A stretch of DNA of 64,000 nucleotides, from contig NZ_FNUC01000004.1 in assembly GCF_900106035.1 (NCBI RefSeq), forward strand, positions 434,001 to 498,000, in the 5' to 3' direction. Position 1 is the first letter of the stretch, and every line of letters starts with the position of its first letter. Shown here piece by piece: positions 34,404 to 42,409 of the stretch. The position numbers were made by a program, and so were the translations under genes. The DNA is from Jiangella alba. Lineage in GTDB: Bacteria > Actinomycetota > Actinomycetes > Jiangellales > Jiangellaceae. The notes below the pieces were generated by a model that was not told the DNA's origin, searched no databases, and saw only the letters and a list, made by a program, of their open reading frames with translations.

Positions 34404-35562
34404 CGTTCACCAGCTGGCGCAGCGTGTGCCGCACCTCGACGAGATCCACGGAGTCGGCCATGACGACGTCGATGTCCTTGTAGGCGTCGGGGATCTCGTC
34501 GAGGAACGCGTCGGTGTCGCGCCACTCGATGCCGGCCATGCGCTTGCGCAGCTGGTCGTGCGTGAACGTGGCGCGCGCCTTGCGCCGCGAGTAGTTGCGG
34601 CCGGCGCCGTGCGGCGACGAGTTCAGCGCGAGCGCGTTGCCCTTCCCCGTCACCACGTATGACGCCGTGCCCATGGAGCCGGGGATCAGTCCCGGCACGC
34701 CCTCGCGCGCATGGATGGCGCCCTTGCGGCTCAGCCACACATCCTGGCCGAAGTGCCGCTCGCGCTCGGTGTAGTTGTGGTGGCAGTTGATGCGCTCCTG
34801 CTCCACCACGTCGGCGCCGGCCCACTCCGACAGGCAGCCGGCCAACCGGTCCATCATCTCCTCGCGGTTGAGGAAGGCGAAGCGCTGCGCCCACCGCATC
34901 TGCCGGATGTACGCCCAGAACTCGTCGGTGCCCTCGGCCAGGTAGGCGAGGTCGTGGTGCGGCAGCTCGATGTACCAGCGGGCGCACAGGTCGCGGGCGA
35001 CCTTGATGTGCCGCTGCGCGATGCGGTTGCCGACGCCGCGGGAGCCGGAGTGCAGGAACAGCCAGACGCGGTCCTGCTCGTCGGCGCACACCTCGATGAA
35101 GTGATTCCCCGATCCGAGGCTGCCCAGCTGCAGCCGCCAGGTGCCCGCCGTCGCGTCGGCCGCGTCGGCACCCTGCGTGTTCTCGAGCGCCGCGACCCGC
35201 TCGGCCGCCGACCGGGTCAGCTCGCGGTTGTAGTTGCCCGCCGCCAGCGGGACGGCGGCCTCGACCGCTCGCCGCAGTTCGGCGCGGTCGCGACCGGTGA
35301 GGTCGGCCAGCGTGAACTGCGTGCGAACGGCGATCATGCCGCAGCCGATGTCGACTCCGACGGCGGCCGGGATGATGGCCCGGACCGTCGGGATCACCGA
35401 CCCGACCGTGGCGCCGAGGCCCAGATGGGCGTCGGGCATCAGCGCCACGTGCGGATGGATGAACGGCATGGACGCCGTCGCCTCGGCCTGCTCACGCGTC
35501 TTGGGGTCCAGGATGCTGGCCCAGTTCACGAGATGCTTCGACAACTGCTCCATGTGCTGCAT
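34390..35562 (-). CDS. rtcB: RtcB-family RNA ligase
   Basis: A 390-residue member of the RtcB family, which joins RNA 2',3'-cyclic phosphate (or 3'-phosphate) to 5'-OH ends using GTP and Mn(II). Hallmarks: MPDAHLGLGATVGSVIP (His46), VGVDIGCGM with metal-binding Cys74, LGSLGSGNHFIEV, LHSGSRGVGN and HGAGRNYSRRKA, which contains the region for the guanylylated His. Length matches the shorter bacterial group. No archease, RtcA or RtcR gene is adjacent. ATG 35562 lies 33 nt after the stop of the flavoenzyme gene, so readthrough from that gene is possible. Confidence 0.9.
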   Translation of the reverse strand: MQHMEQLSKHLVNWASILDPKTREQAEATASMPFIHPHVALMPDAHLGLGATVGSVIPTVRAIIPAAVGVDIGCGMIAVRTQFTLADLTGRDRAELRRAVEAAVPLAAGNYNRELTRSAAERVAALENTQGADAADATAGTWRLQLGSLGSGNHFIEVCADEQDRVWLFLHSGSRGVGNRIAQRHIKVARDLCARWYIELPHHDLAYLAEGTDEFWAYIRQMRWAQRFAFLNREEMMDRLAGCLSEWAGADVVEQERINCHHNYTERERHFGQDVWLSRKGAIHAREGVPGLIPGSMGTASYVVTGKGNALALNSSPHGAGRNYSRRKARATFTHDQLRKRMAGIEWRDTDAFLDEIPDAYKDIDVVMADSVDLVEVRHTLRQLVNVKGE

Positions 35563-35595
35563 GGTCGCAATGCCGAGGCGGCGGCGGCCACCGAA

Positions 35596-36966
35596 TTACG
35601 GTGCGATGTTCTGGTTCAGGTGGAACACGTTGTCCGGGTCGTAGACGCGCTTCACCGCGCGGAGCCGCTCATAGTTGCCGCCGTAGTTGGCGGCGACCCG
35701 GTTCTGGTCGTCGGCGGCCATGAAGTTGACGTAGCCGCCTTCCTCGGAGTGCGGCGCGGTGGCCGCGTAGTAGTCGCGCACCCAGCCGATGTTCGCGTCG
35801 TTCTGCGCCGGGTCCGGCCACATGCCGGCGATCACCGTCGCGAAGCTGGCCTCGCGGTGGCCGAACGCGGTGGCGTCGGGCGCGACCCGGTGGACCGCGC
35901 CGTTGATCGGGTAGATGTGCATCGTCGAGTTGACGACGGGCACCTTGGGGCCGTGGTCGAGGTGCGCCGCGATCACCTCGTCCGACAGGTCGCGGACGAA
36001 GTTGGCCTTCCAGTAGTGCTGCAGTCCGGGCGGCACCAGGGCGTCGAACGCGCTGTTCAGCGCCGGGTACGGCATCGGGCCGACGTGTTCGGCGACGACC
36101 GGCGCCACGTCGCGCAGTTCCTTGAGCACCGACTCGCCCTCGTCCATCGGCCCGGCCCAGCAGGACACGAACGCCAGGAACGGCTCGCCGTGGCGGGCCT
36201 CCGGGATGAACGGCAGCGGCGGCGCGATCTGGTACGCCGGGAAGCCGCCGAACTGCTCGGGCGCGTCCTGGATGAACTCGCGGTAGAACCGCAGCACGTC
36301 GGCGGCGTCGTCGAGCGAGAAGAACATCGGCCCGCCGTAGATGTCCTTCACCGGGTGCAGCTGGAACTCCAGCGACGTCACGACGCCGAAGTTGCCGCCG
36401 CCGCCGCGCAGCGCCCAGAACAGGTCGGCGTTCTCCTCCTCGCCGGCGACCAGGATGCGGCCGTCGGCGGTGACGACGTCGGCGGAGACCAGGTTGTCGC
36501 AGGACAACCCGAGGCCGCGGGCCAGGTAGCCGATGCCGCCGCCCAGCGTCAGCCCGCTCACCCCCGTCGTCGAGATGATCCCGCCGGTCGTGGCCAGCCC
36601 GTACGGATACGTCGCGGCGTTGAAGTCGCCCCAGGTCGCGCCGCCTTCCGCGCGCGCCGTCCGCGCGGCCGGGTCGACCCGGACCCCGCGCATGGCGCCG
36701 AGGTCGATGACGACGCCGTCGTCGACGGTGCCGAAGCCGGGCACGCTGTGCGAGCCGCCGCGGACGGCGATCTCCAGGTCGTTGGCGCGGGCGTAGCGGA
36801 CGGCCGTCGCGACGTCGCCGGTGTTGGCGGCCCGCACGACGGCCCGCGGCCGCCGGTCGATCATCGCGTTGTACACGCGCCGGGCCTGGTCGTAGCCGTC
36901 GTCTCCGGACGCGTACACGGCGCCGCGGACCTGCTCGCGCAACTGGTCGAGCGTGAAATCGGACAT
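35596..36966 (-). CDS. FAD-linked oxidoreductase (VAO/BBE type)
   Basis: A 456-residue flavoprotein with the PP-loop FAD domain: VRGGSHSVPGFGT contains the His that usually bonds the flavin 8-alpha carbon, and GGIISTTGVSGLTLGGGIGY is the second FAD segment. The position where bicovalent enzymes carry a Cys is not Cys here, so single covalent attachment is likely. The C-terminus NVFHLNQNIAP is the BBE motif. No signal peptide is seen. Substrates range from sugars to alkaloids and cannot be predicted. GGGGGGAG precedes ATG 36966. Divergent from the molybdopterin enzyme at 37083. Confidence 0.9.
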   Translation of the reverse strand: MSDFTLDQLREQVRGAVYASGDDGYDQARRVYNAMIDRRPRAVVRAANTGDVATAVRYARANDLEIAVRGGSHSVPGFGTVDDGVVIDLGAMRGVRVDPAARTARAEGGATWGDFNAATYPYGLATTGGIISTTGVSGLTLGGGIGYLARGLGLSCDNLVSADVVTADGRILVAGEEENADLFWALRGGGGNFGVVTSLEFQLHPVKDIYGGPMFFSLDDAADVLRFYREFIQDAPEQFGGFPAYQIAPPLPFIPEARHGEPFLAFVSCWAGPMDEGESVLKELRDVAPVVAEHVGPMPYPALNSAFDALVPPGLQHYWKANFVRDLSDEVIAAHLDHGPKVPVVNSTMHIYPINGAVHRVAPDATAFGHREASFATVIAGMWPDPAQNDANIGWVRDYYAATAPHSEEGGYVNFMAADDQNRVAANYGGNYERLRAVKRVYDPDNVFHLNQNIAP

Positions 36967-37082
36967 GGTGCTCCCCCCTCGGGTGTCAGCCGATGTCCCC
37001 GTTCTCCCACCGTGCCGTGTGACGCCGCGTGTGACCTGCCGGGACGGTTGCCAGCCGGGCGCACGGGGAGTACGACTGGACG

Positions 37083-38183
37083 ATGGGCACGGTCGAGGAC
37101 TGGGTGAGCGCACCGGCGCGCGTCGCCGAACCCGGCGAGGGCGTCTCGGTCGACGAGTTGCGGCTCGCCGCCCGCAACCACGGCCTGCCGCTGGAGGCGT
37201 TGCGCTACGACGTCACCCCGGCCGGTCTGCACTACCTGCTGACGCACTACGACATCCCGGCGCTCGACCCGGCCGGCTGGCGGCTGACGGTGTCCGGCGC
37301 GGTCGCCCGGCCGCTTTCGCTGAGCCTCGACGACCTGCGCGCACGGCCGCGGGTGACCCACCGCGTCACGCTGGAGTGCGCCGGCAACGGGCGCGCGCGG
37401 CTGAGCCCGCGGCCGGTCAGCCAGCCGTGGCTGGACGAAGCGGTCGGCACCGCGGAGTGGTCGGGCACCCCGCTGGCGGCCGTGCTCGCCGAGGCCGGCG
37501 TGGCCCCGTCCGCCGTCGACGTCGCGTTCACCGGCGCCGACCGCGGCCTCGAACGGGGCGTGGAGCAGACGTACCAGCGCGGGCTGCCGCTGGCCGAGGC
37601 GCTGCGCGACGACGTCCTGCTGGCCGACGAGATGAACGGCGGGCCGCTGCCGCCGCAGCACGGCGCGCCCGTCCGGCTGATCGTCCCCGGCTGGTACGGC
37701 ATGGCGCACGTGAAGTGGCTGGTCGGCGTCGACGTGCTGGAATCGGCGTTCGACGGCTTCCAGAACGTGACGGCGTACCGGGTGAAGCAGTCGGCCGACG
37801 ACCCCGGCGAGCCGGTCACCCGCATCCTGCCGAGGGCGCTGATCCAGCCGCCCGGGGTGCCCGACTTCCAGAGCCGGGTCCGCGTGCTCGACTCCGGCGT
37901 CGTCGAGCTGACCGGGCGGGCGTGGTCGGGCTGGGCGCCGGTCGAGTCCGTCGAGGTCAGCACCGACGACGGCGGCACCTGGCGACCCGCCGAGCTGGGC
38001 CCGCAGCCGGCGCCGTACGCGTGGCGGTCGTGGCGGTTCGAGTGGACCGCCCACCCCGGACGGCACGAGCTGCGCGCCCGCGCCCGCGACGCCGCCGGCC
38101 ACGAGCAGCCCGTCGACCAGGCGTGGAACCGGCAGGGCGTGGCCAACAACCACGCGCAGCAGCTCACCGTCGTTGTGCGCTGA
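37083..38183 (+). CDS. Sulfite-oxidase-family molybdopterin-dependent oxidoreductase
   Basis: A 366-residue protein with the SUOX molybdopterin domain (about 50-240), including the Mo-ligating Cys in LECAGNGRARLSP, DEMNGGPLPPQHGAPVRLIV and PGWYGMAHVKWLVGVDVLES. A dimerisation domain (about 255-365) follows, with GVVELTGRAWSGWAPVESVE and WNRQGVANNHAQ. There is no haem domain and no Tat or Sec signal, unlike most exported bacterial relatives, so it appears cytoplasmic. It would oxidise sulfite or a similar small substrate. ATG 37083 is 116 nt from the divergent flavoenzyme start. Confidence 0.9.
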   Translation: MGTVEDWVSAPARVAEPGEGVSVDELRLAARNHGLPLEALRYDVTPAGLHYLLTHYDIPALDPAGWRLTVSGAVARPLSLSLDDLRARPRVTHRVTLECAGNGRARLSPRPVSQPWLDEAVGTAEWSGTPLAAVLAEAGVAPSAVDVAFTGADRGLERGVEQTYQRGLPLAEALRDDVLLADEMNGGPLPPQHGAPVRLIVPGWYGMAHVKWLVGVDVLESAFDGFQNVTAYRVKQSADDPGEPVTRILPRALIQPPGVPDFQSRVRVLDSGVVELTGRAWSGWAPVESVEVSTDDGGTWRPAELGPQPAPYAWRSWRFEWTAHPGRHELRARARDAAGHEQPVDQAWNRQGVANNHAQQLTVVVR

Positions 38184-38285
38184 CGACATCTCCTCGGCCG
38201 ACCTTGTCGGTATCGGCGGTTACGGTTCGACGTCTCGGTGGGGACGCACCGTGCGCCCCCGTGGCATGGACCACGAGGAGGGACC

Positions 38286-39089
38286 ATGAACGCTCTCGCG
38301 ATCGAGGCCGAGGGCCTGGTCAAGCAGTATCGCGGCCGCACCGGCACCGTCGACGCCGTCCGCGGCGTCGACCTCGGCGTCACCGCGGGCGAGGTCTTCG
38401 GGTTCCTGGGGCCGAACGGCGCCGGGAAGTCCACGACCGTCCGCATGCTCACCACGCTGCTCACCATCACGTCGGGCACCGCGCGCGTCGCCGGCATCGA
38501 CGTCACGGCCGACCCCGACGCCGTCCGCCGGCGCATCGGCGTCGCTCTGCAGGAGGCCGGGCTGGACCCACGGCAGACCGGGCGGGAGCTGATCGAGCTG
38601 CAGGCGCGGCTGTTCGGCAGCGGCGCGGCCGACGCGGCGGCCCGGGCGGAGGAACTGCTCGAGCTGGTCGAACTGACCGACGCCGCCGACCGCCGCATCA
38701 AGGGCTACTCGGGCGGCATGAAACGCCGGCTCGACCTCGCGTCGGCGCTGGTGCACCGGCCCGAGGTGCTGTTCCTGGACGAGCCGACCACCGGCCTCGA
38801 CCCCGCCAGCCGGCTGGGCGTCTGGGACGAGGTGCGGCGCATCAACCAGCGGGGCACCACGGTGTTCCTCACCACCCAGTACCTCGAGGAGGCCGACCAG
38901 CTCTGCGACCGGCTGGCGATCATCGACGACGGCCGCATCGTCCGCTCGGGCACTCCGGCGTCGCTGAAGGCCGAGCTGCGCACCCGGCTCGGGCTGGCGT
39001 CCGACCCCACGCTCGACGAGGTGTTCCTCGACGCGACCGGCCGCACCCGCGAACGCGTGGCCGGCGACGTCCAGGAGGTGACGGCATGA
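38286..39089 (+). CDS. ABC exporter ATPase (DrrA-like)
   Basis: A 267-residue ATPase with Walker A GPNGAGKS (42-49), signature YSGGMKRRLDLASAL, Walker B VLFLDEPTTGLDP and switch region FLTTQYLEEADQLCDRL. The C-terminal extension (LGLASDPTLDEVFLDATG) is characteristic of the daunorubicin-resistance/antibiotic-exporter subgroup. GAGGAGGGA lies just upstream of ATG 38286. The ATGA overlap with the permease gene shows they form one exporter. Substrate unknown; a drug, lipid or secondary metabolite is usual for the group. Confidence 0.92.
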   Translation: MNALAIEAEGLVKQYRGRTGTVDAVRGVDLGVTAGEVFGFLGPNGAGKSTTVRMLTTLLTITSGTARVAGIDVTADPDAVRRRIGVALQEAGLDPRQTGRELIELQARLFGSGAADAAARAEELLELVELTDAADRRIKGYSGGMKRRLDLASALVHRPEVLFLDEPTTGLDPASRLGVWDEVRRINQRGTTVFLTTQYLEEADQLCDRLAIIDDGRIVRSGTPASLKAELRTRLGLASDPTLDEVFLDATGRTRERVAGDVQEVTA

Positions 39090-39850
39090 GCGCGCTCGTC
39101 CAGACCGAACTGCTCGGCCGCCGGGCCATCCGCGAGTCGCTGCGCACGCCCGAGGCGCTCGCGCCGACGCTGTTCATCCCGGTGTTCTTCCTGGTGGTGA
39201 ACTTCGGCCAGGCCGGCCGGATCTTCCCGTCCGACTCCACCCCGTTCCTGTACGGGCAGACGTACGCGGCCTTCCAACTGCCCAGCTCGCTGCTGCTGGC
39301 CGCGTCGTTCGGCTCGGCCGCGCTGTACCTCGTCGAGGACATCGAGGGCGGCTACTTCGACAAGCTGCGGGCAGCGCCGGTGTCTCGCGCCGCGCTGGTG
39401 GTCGGCCGGCTGATCGCCGAGGGCGCGAAGACCGCCCTGCTCACGGTCGCGCTGGTCATCATCGCGCTGCCGTTCGGCGTGACCATCGCCAGCGGGCCGG
39501 TCGGTCTGGTGCTGCTGGTCGTGCTGACGTCGCTGTGGGGCATGGTGTTCGCCGGGTTCATGCAGCTCATCGCCCTGAAGACGCGCAGCGCGGCGGCCAC
39601 GAACTCGGGCGGGCTGGTGTTCTTCCCGCTGCTGTTCCTGACCCCGAACTTCGTGCCGCGCGAGCTGCTGACCCGGCCCATGGAGATCGCGGCGACGCTC
39701 AACCCCGTCACGTACGTCATGGAGGCGCTGCGGTCGCTGATCCTGCAGGACCTCCAGTGGGACGTGTTGGCCCGCGGGTTCGGCGTGGTGGCGGCGTTCG
39801 GCGCGCTGATGGTGTTCCTCAACCTGCGGCTGGTGCGCCGGTACGACTGA
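39086..39850 (+). CDS. ABC-2 type exporter permease (DrrB-like)
   Basis: A 254-residue membrane protein with about six hydrophobic helices: TLFIPVFFLVVNFG, LLLAASFGSAALYLVEDIEG, LTVALVIIALPFGV, GLVLLVVLTSLWGMVFAGF, GGLVFFPLLFLTPNFVP and GFGVVAAFGALMVFLNL. The DIEGGYFDKLRAAPVSR loop matches the ABC-2 permease pattern that contacts the ATPase. It partners the overlapping ATPase gene. Its stop is 12 nt before the palindromic element at 39863. Confidence 0.9.
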   Translation: MSALVQTELLGRRAIRESLRTPEALAPTLFIPVFFLVVNFGQAGRIFPSDSTPFLYGQTYAAFQLPSSLLLAASFGSAALYLVEDIEGGYFDKLRAAPVSRAALVVGRLIAEGAKTALLTVALVIIALPFGVTIASGPVGLVLLVVLTSLWGMVFAGFMQLIALKTRSAAATNSGGLVFFPLLFLTPNFVPRELLTRPMEIAATLNPVTYVMEALRSLILQDLQWDVLARGFGVVAAFGALMVFLNLRLVRRYD

Positions 39851-39862
39851 CCCGACCTCGCC

Positions 39863-39914
39863 ATGATCATCAATGATCCAACCACCCCTGATGGGCTGGA
39901 TCATTGATGATCAC
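39863..39914. repeat. Palindromic element, copy 1 (3' side of AbiEi-DUF559 gene)
   Basis: A perfect 16-bp inverted repeat (39865-39880 GATCATCAATGATCCA with 39897-39912) around a 16-nt loop. The stop codon of the leftward gene (39911-39913) lies inside the right arm. The 18-nt sequence at 39863-39880 (ATGATCATCAATGATCCA) recurs exactly at 40894-40911 on the other side of the gene. Here alone it could pass for a bidirectional terminator. Confidence 0.85.
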
Positions 39915-40840
39915 GGAGCGACCTGGCAGGACGGGCCGCACGATCGCGGGCGTCCGGTCCAGCCCCGGGCGCGCAGGACGCGGACGTGTTCGGCGGCGAC
40001 GCCGCACGCGTCGCCGAAGACGTCGGCGTGGCCGTAGCGCAGGGTGGCGTGGCCGTCGACGGTGGCGCGGTTGTCGCGACGCCGGTCGCGGAAGCGGCCC
40101 TCGCCGGTGTGGCCGATGCGTCCGTCGAGTTCGACGCGCACCCGGTACTCGTCGTAGTCGACGTCGATCCAGCTGACCCGGCTTCCCGCGATGCGGCGTT
40201 GACGGCAGCCGGTGGGGAGGCCGTGGGCGCGTTCGACGCGGCGCAGGTGGCGCAGCTCCAGCGGTGACTGGGCGCCGTCGGCGAGCATGGCTTCGGTCAT
40301 GGGGCGCCAGCGGATCTTCTTGCGTCGTGCCAACGCGTCGGCCAGCCGTTGCGGTGTGGTGAGGCGGCGTTGGCAGGCCGCCGTCACCCAGCCCTCCGCC
40401 TCGCGCGGGTGTGGCGCGACGTCGACGAGGTCGAGGACGGTGTCGTCGAGGCGGGTGCGGGGTGGGTTCTTCGACGGGTGCCGGGTGTGGGGCAGCCGGT
40501 GCGCGTAGTGGACCCGGACGCCGTCGATCTTGCACTGGACGTAGCGGTCCGCGGGGACGGTGACGTGGATGACCGGTCCGGCGTCGTCGCACAGGCCGTC
40601 GAGGTAGGCGGCCGTGCGGTGACCGGCCACGGCGCCGCGGCCGGCACGCAGGACGGCCGCCCACACCTGGGCCTCGAACGGCAGCGGACCCGTGAACGTC
40701 GCGAACACCCCCGCGTGAACCCGTCGCCATCGTCGCGAGGTGACGAGCCACTCGACGCGCCGTGCGTTCAGGCCGCTCGCGATCGCCTGCGCACGGCTGA
40801 GCATGCCGTGCTGCCGGGTGAGCAGCTCGTCAAGATCCAC
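39911..40840 (-). CDS. AbiEi-like N-terminal domain fused to DUF559 nuclease-like domain
   Basis: A 309-residue protein. The N-terminus (1-60) is a winged-helix AbiEi_4-like domain: LDELLTRQHGMLSRAQAIAS, then RRVEWLVTSRRWRRVHAGVF, as in type IV toxin-antitoxin antitoxins. The C-terminus (about 190-295) is DUF559, a restriction-endonuclease/Vsr-like fold, with SPLELRHLRRVE, WIDVDYDEYRVRVELDG (acidic Asp226/228, Glu237, Asp239), DRRRDN and LRYGHADVF. No AbiEii toxin gene is adjacent. I chose GTG 40840 because family members begin at this point; the frame extends to a TTG at 40894 that lies in the flanking palindrome. Function is unproven: nuclease or DNA-binding roles are both possible. The gene is bracketed by copies of one palindromic element. 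Confidence 0.8.
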   Translation of the reverse strand: MDLDELLTRQHGMLSRAQAIASGLNARRVEWLVTSRRWRRVHAGVFATFTGPLPFEAQVWAAVLRAGRGAVAGHRTAAYLDGLCDDAGPVIHVTVPADRYVQCKIDGVRVHYAHRLPHTRHPSKNPPRTRLDDTVLDLVDVAPHPREAEGWVTAACQRRLTTPQRLADALARRKKIRWRPMTEAMLADGAQSPLELRHLRRVERAHGLPTGCRQRRIAGSRVSWIDVDYDEYRVRVELDGRIGHTGEGRFRDRRRDNRATVDGHATLRYGHADVFGDACGVAAEHVRVLRARGWTGRPRSCGPSCQVAP

Positions 40841-40893
40841 CTCACCAGCCTGCGCGAACTCGTCCCGCCGCGCCAACCAGCCTGTGGACGGCA

Positions 40894-40943
40894 ATGATCA
40901 TCAATGATCCAGCCCTGTAGGGATGGTCGGATCGTGGATGATC
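40894..40943. repeat. Palindromic element, copy 2 (5' side of AbiEi-DUF559 gene)
   Basis: The exact 18-mer of copy 1 (40894-40911) begins an imperfect inverted repeat: 40896-40914 pairs with 40925-40943 at 15 of 19 positions around a 10-nt loop. It lies between two divergent genes, where no terminator is needed, so it is not explained as one. Confidence 0.8.
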
Positions 40944-40959
40944 CCGTCGATTCGACCTA

Positions 40960-40994
40960 TTGACAACATGTTCCCGAAGTGACAACATGTTGTC
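40960..40994 (+). promoter_or_regulatory. Promoter with tandem MarR-type operators, apparently leaderless
   Basis: TTGACA (40960-40965) is a consensus -35; a weak -10 (CAACAT, 40983-40988) follows after 17 nt, which places the transcript start at or next to the ATG at 40996. Overlapping these are GACAACATGTTCCC (40962-40975) and the perfect 14-bp palindrome GACAACATGTTGTC (40981-40994), 19 nt apart, about two helical turns. The second gene of the operon encodes a MarR-family regulator, the likely ligand of these sites. Confidence 0.7.
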
Positions 40995-40995
40995 C

Positions 40996-41607
40996 ATGAC
41001 CCAGACAGCGCACATCGCCCTGTACGACACGCTCGCCGACTCCGAGATCGGGCACCTGCTCGTGGAGCTGCGCACCGGCCGGTTCATCGGCACGCCGTGG
41101 AACGTCGTCACCGTCGCCGAGACGGCCGACCCGGTCACCACCATGGGCGGCATGCGCATCGTCCCGGACATGGTGCTCGCCGACCTCACGCCCGAGTCGA
41201 GCGACCTGCTGGTGCTGGCCGGTGCGGAGATGTGGGACGCCGGCGGCGGGCAGGCATGGACGGACGCCGCGCGGCGGTTCCTCGACGCGAAGGTGCCGGT
41301 CGCCGCCATCTGCGGGGCGACGGCCGGCCTCGCGCGGGCGGGGCTGCTGGACGACCGCGACCACACCAGCGCGGCGCTCGAGTACGTCACCATGCAGCCC
41401 GGCTACGGCGGCCGCGACCGCTACGTCGACGCACGCGCCGTCGTCGGTGGCGACGTCGTCACCGCCGGCCCGGACTCGCCGGTGCAGTTCGCCCGGGCGA
41501 CGATGGGCCGGCTCGGCCTGGCGTCGGAGGAGACGCTGCAGGCCTACGAGGCCGTGTTCCACGCCGCCGACGCGAGCGCGTACCCGGTGCTCATGCGGGC
41601 AGCATGA
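40996..41607 (+). CDS. DJ-1/PfpI-family protein
   Basis: A 203-residue DJ-1/PfpI-superfamily protein. The nucleophile elbow VPVAAICGATAGLARAGLLD carries Cys106, and HIALYDTLADSEIGHLL resembles the N-terminal strand-helix. Members act as chaperones, amidotransferase-like hydrolases, glyoxalases or transcriptional regulators; this one has no HTH. No Shine-Dalgarno precedes ATG 40996, and the promoter geometry suggests a leaderless mRNA; other in-frame ATGs at 40960 and 40987 lie inside the promoter. Its stop overlaps the MarR start (ATGA), so the regulator probably controls this enzyme. Confidence 0.86.
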   Translation: MTQTAHIALYDTLADSEIGHLLVELRTGRFIGTPWNVVTVAETADPVTTMGGMRIVPDMVLADLTPESSDLLVLAGAEMWDAGGGQAWTDAARRFLDAKVPVAAICGATAGLARAGLLDDRDHTSAALEYVTMQPGYGGRDRYVDARAVVGGDVVTAGPDSPVQFARATMGRLGLASEETLQAYEAVFHAADASAYPVLMRAA

Positions 41608-42107
41608 CGGCGACGACGCAGGTCCCGCCGCGCGCGGAGTGGCCGGAGCCCGAGCCGGCCACTCCCGCCGGCGAGGTGCTCACCGAGCTCGCCTTGACGA
41701 CGTTCCGGCTCAACGCCCGGCTGATGGAGGCCGCGCAGGACATGGCGGCCGCCGGCGACATCACCGCCGCGTGGTGGCAGGTGCTCGGCGGCGTCCTCGA
41801 CCAGCCGCGCACGCACGCCGACATCGGCCGGCTCATGGGGATGTCGCGGCAGGGCGTGCGCCGCGTGGCCGACCTGCTGGTCGAGCAGGGGCTGGCGGAG
41901 TACCGCGACAACCCCGCGCATCGCCGGGCCAAGCTGCTGGCCTGCACCGAGGCCGGTTACTGGGCGATCCGCCGCATCTCGCTGGTGCAGCACCCGTGGG
42001 CCGAGCACATCGGCTCGCAGCTCGACCTCGGCGACCTCACCCGCGCGCTGGACACCATGCGCGCGCTGGTCGCCGTCCTCGAGGCCGACCGCCCGGCCGG
42101 CAGCTGA
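41604..42107 (+). CDS. MarR-family transcriptional regulator
   Basis: A 167-residue MarR-type winged-helix repressor. The helix AGEVLTELALTTFRLNARLM forms the dimer region. ITAAWWQVLGGVLDQPRTHA then DIGRLMGMSRQGVRRVADLL is the HTH, and GLAEYRDNPAHRRAKLLACT is the wing. It is coupled by ATGA to the PfpI-like gene, and the promoter of the operon carries two copies of a palindrome, so autorepression relieved by a small molecule is the simplest model. Confidence 0.88.
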   Translation: MTATTQVPPRAEWPEPEPATPAGEVLTELALTTFRLNARLMEAAQDMAAAGDITAAWWQVLGGVLDQPRTHADIGRLMGMSRQGVRRVADLLVEQGLAEYRDNPAHRRAKLLACTEAGYWAIRRISLVQHPWAEHIGSQLDLGDLTRALDTMRALVAVLEADRPAGS

Positions 42108-42112
42108 TGCCG

Positions 42113-42283
42113 TCAGGGCTGGACGCGCAGCACCGCGACCAGCAGAGCGAGCACGATCGCCACCGACGCGGCCCACTGGACCTGCAGCAACGTGCCGCGC
42201 AGGTCGCGCGCGAATGCCGGCGTCAGGACGTCGGCGAACCTGCGCCGATCCGACCGGGACCGCCCCCGCCTCGGCGTCGCCAT
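42113..42283 (-). CDS. Small single-pass membrane protein (56 residues)
   Basis: A short protein starting MATPRRGRSRSDRRRFADVL, basic in its first 17 residues, then an amphipathic segment and one hydrophobic helix (WAASVAIVLALLVAVLRV) reaching almost to the C-terminus. The topology would put the basic end in the cytoplasm. GGAGAGGAGG 8 nt upstream is one of the strongest ribosome sites in the window, which argues that it is real. A long hairpin (42302-42363) abuts that site. I recognise no family. Confidence 0.65.
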   Translation of the reverse strand: MATPRRGRSRSDRRRFADVLTPAFARDLRGTLLQVQWAASVAIVLALLVAVLRVQP

Positions 42284-42301
42284 GTCGCGGCCTCCTCTCC
42301 C

Positions 42302-42363
42302 GAGGGGCACCCTCCTCCGGGCCATCGGCGTCCACCACACCCCCGGAGGAGGCTGCACCCCTC
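42302..42363 (-). promoter_or_regulatory. Hairpin directly upstream of the small membrane-protein ribosome site
   Basis: Arms 42302-42321 and 42342-42363 pair over about 20 bp with a small internal asymmetry (both contain CTCCTCCGGG and GAGGGG), around a 20-nt loop. In the leftward transcript the 3' arm ends directly beside the Shine-Dalgarno of the gene at 42283. It could be a leader structure that controls translation, or a terminator for the GNAT gene ending at 42421; no U tract is seen. Confidence 0.6.
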
Positions 42364-42409
42364 GACGGATAGGAGACCGCCGGGCGCGGGATCAGCACGC
42401 CGCACGTTC

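Noticed and set aside
39911..40840. Complete AbiE type IV toxin-antitoxin pair
   Set aside because: No AbiEii nucleotidyltransferase-like toxin gene is adjacent; the neighbours are an ABC permease and a PfpI protein.
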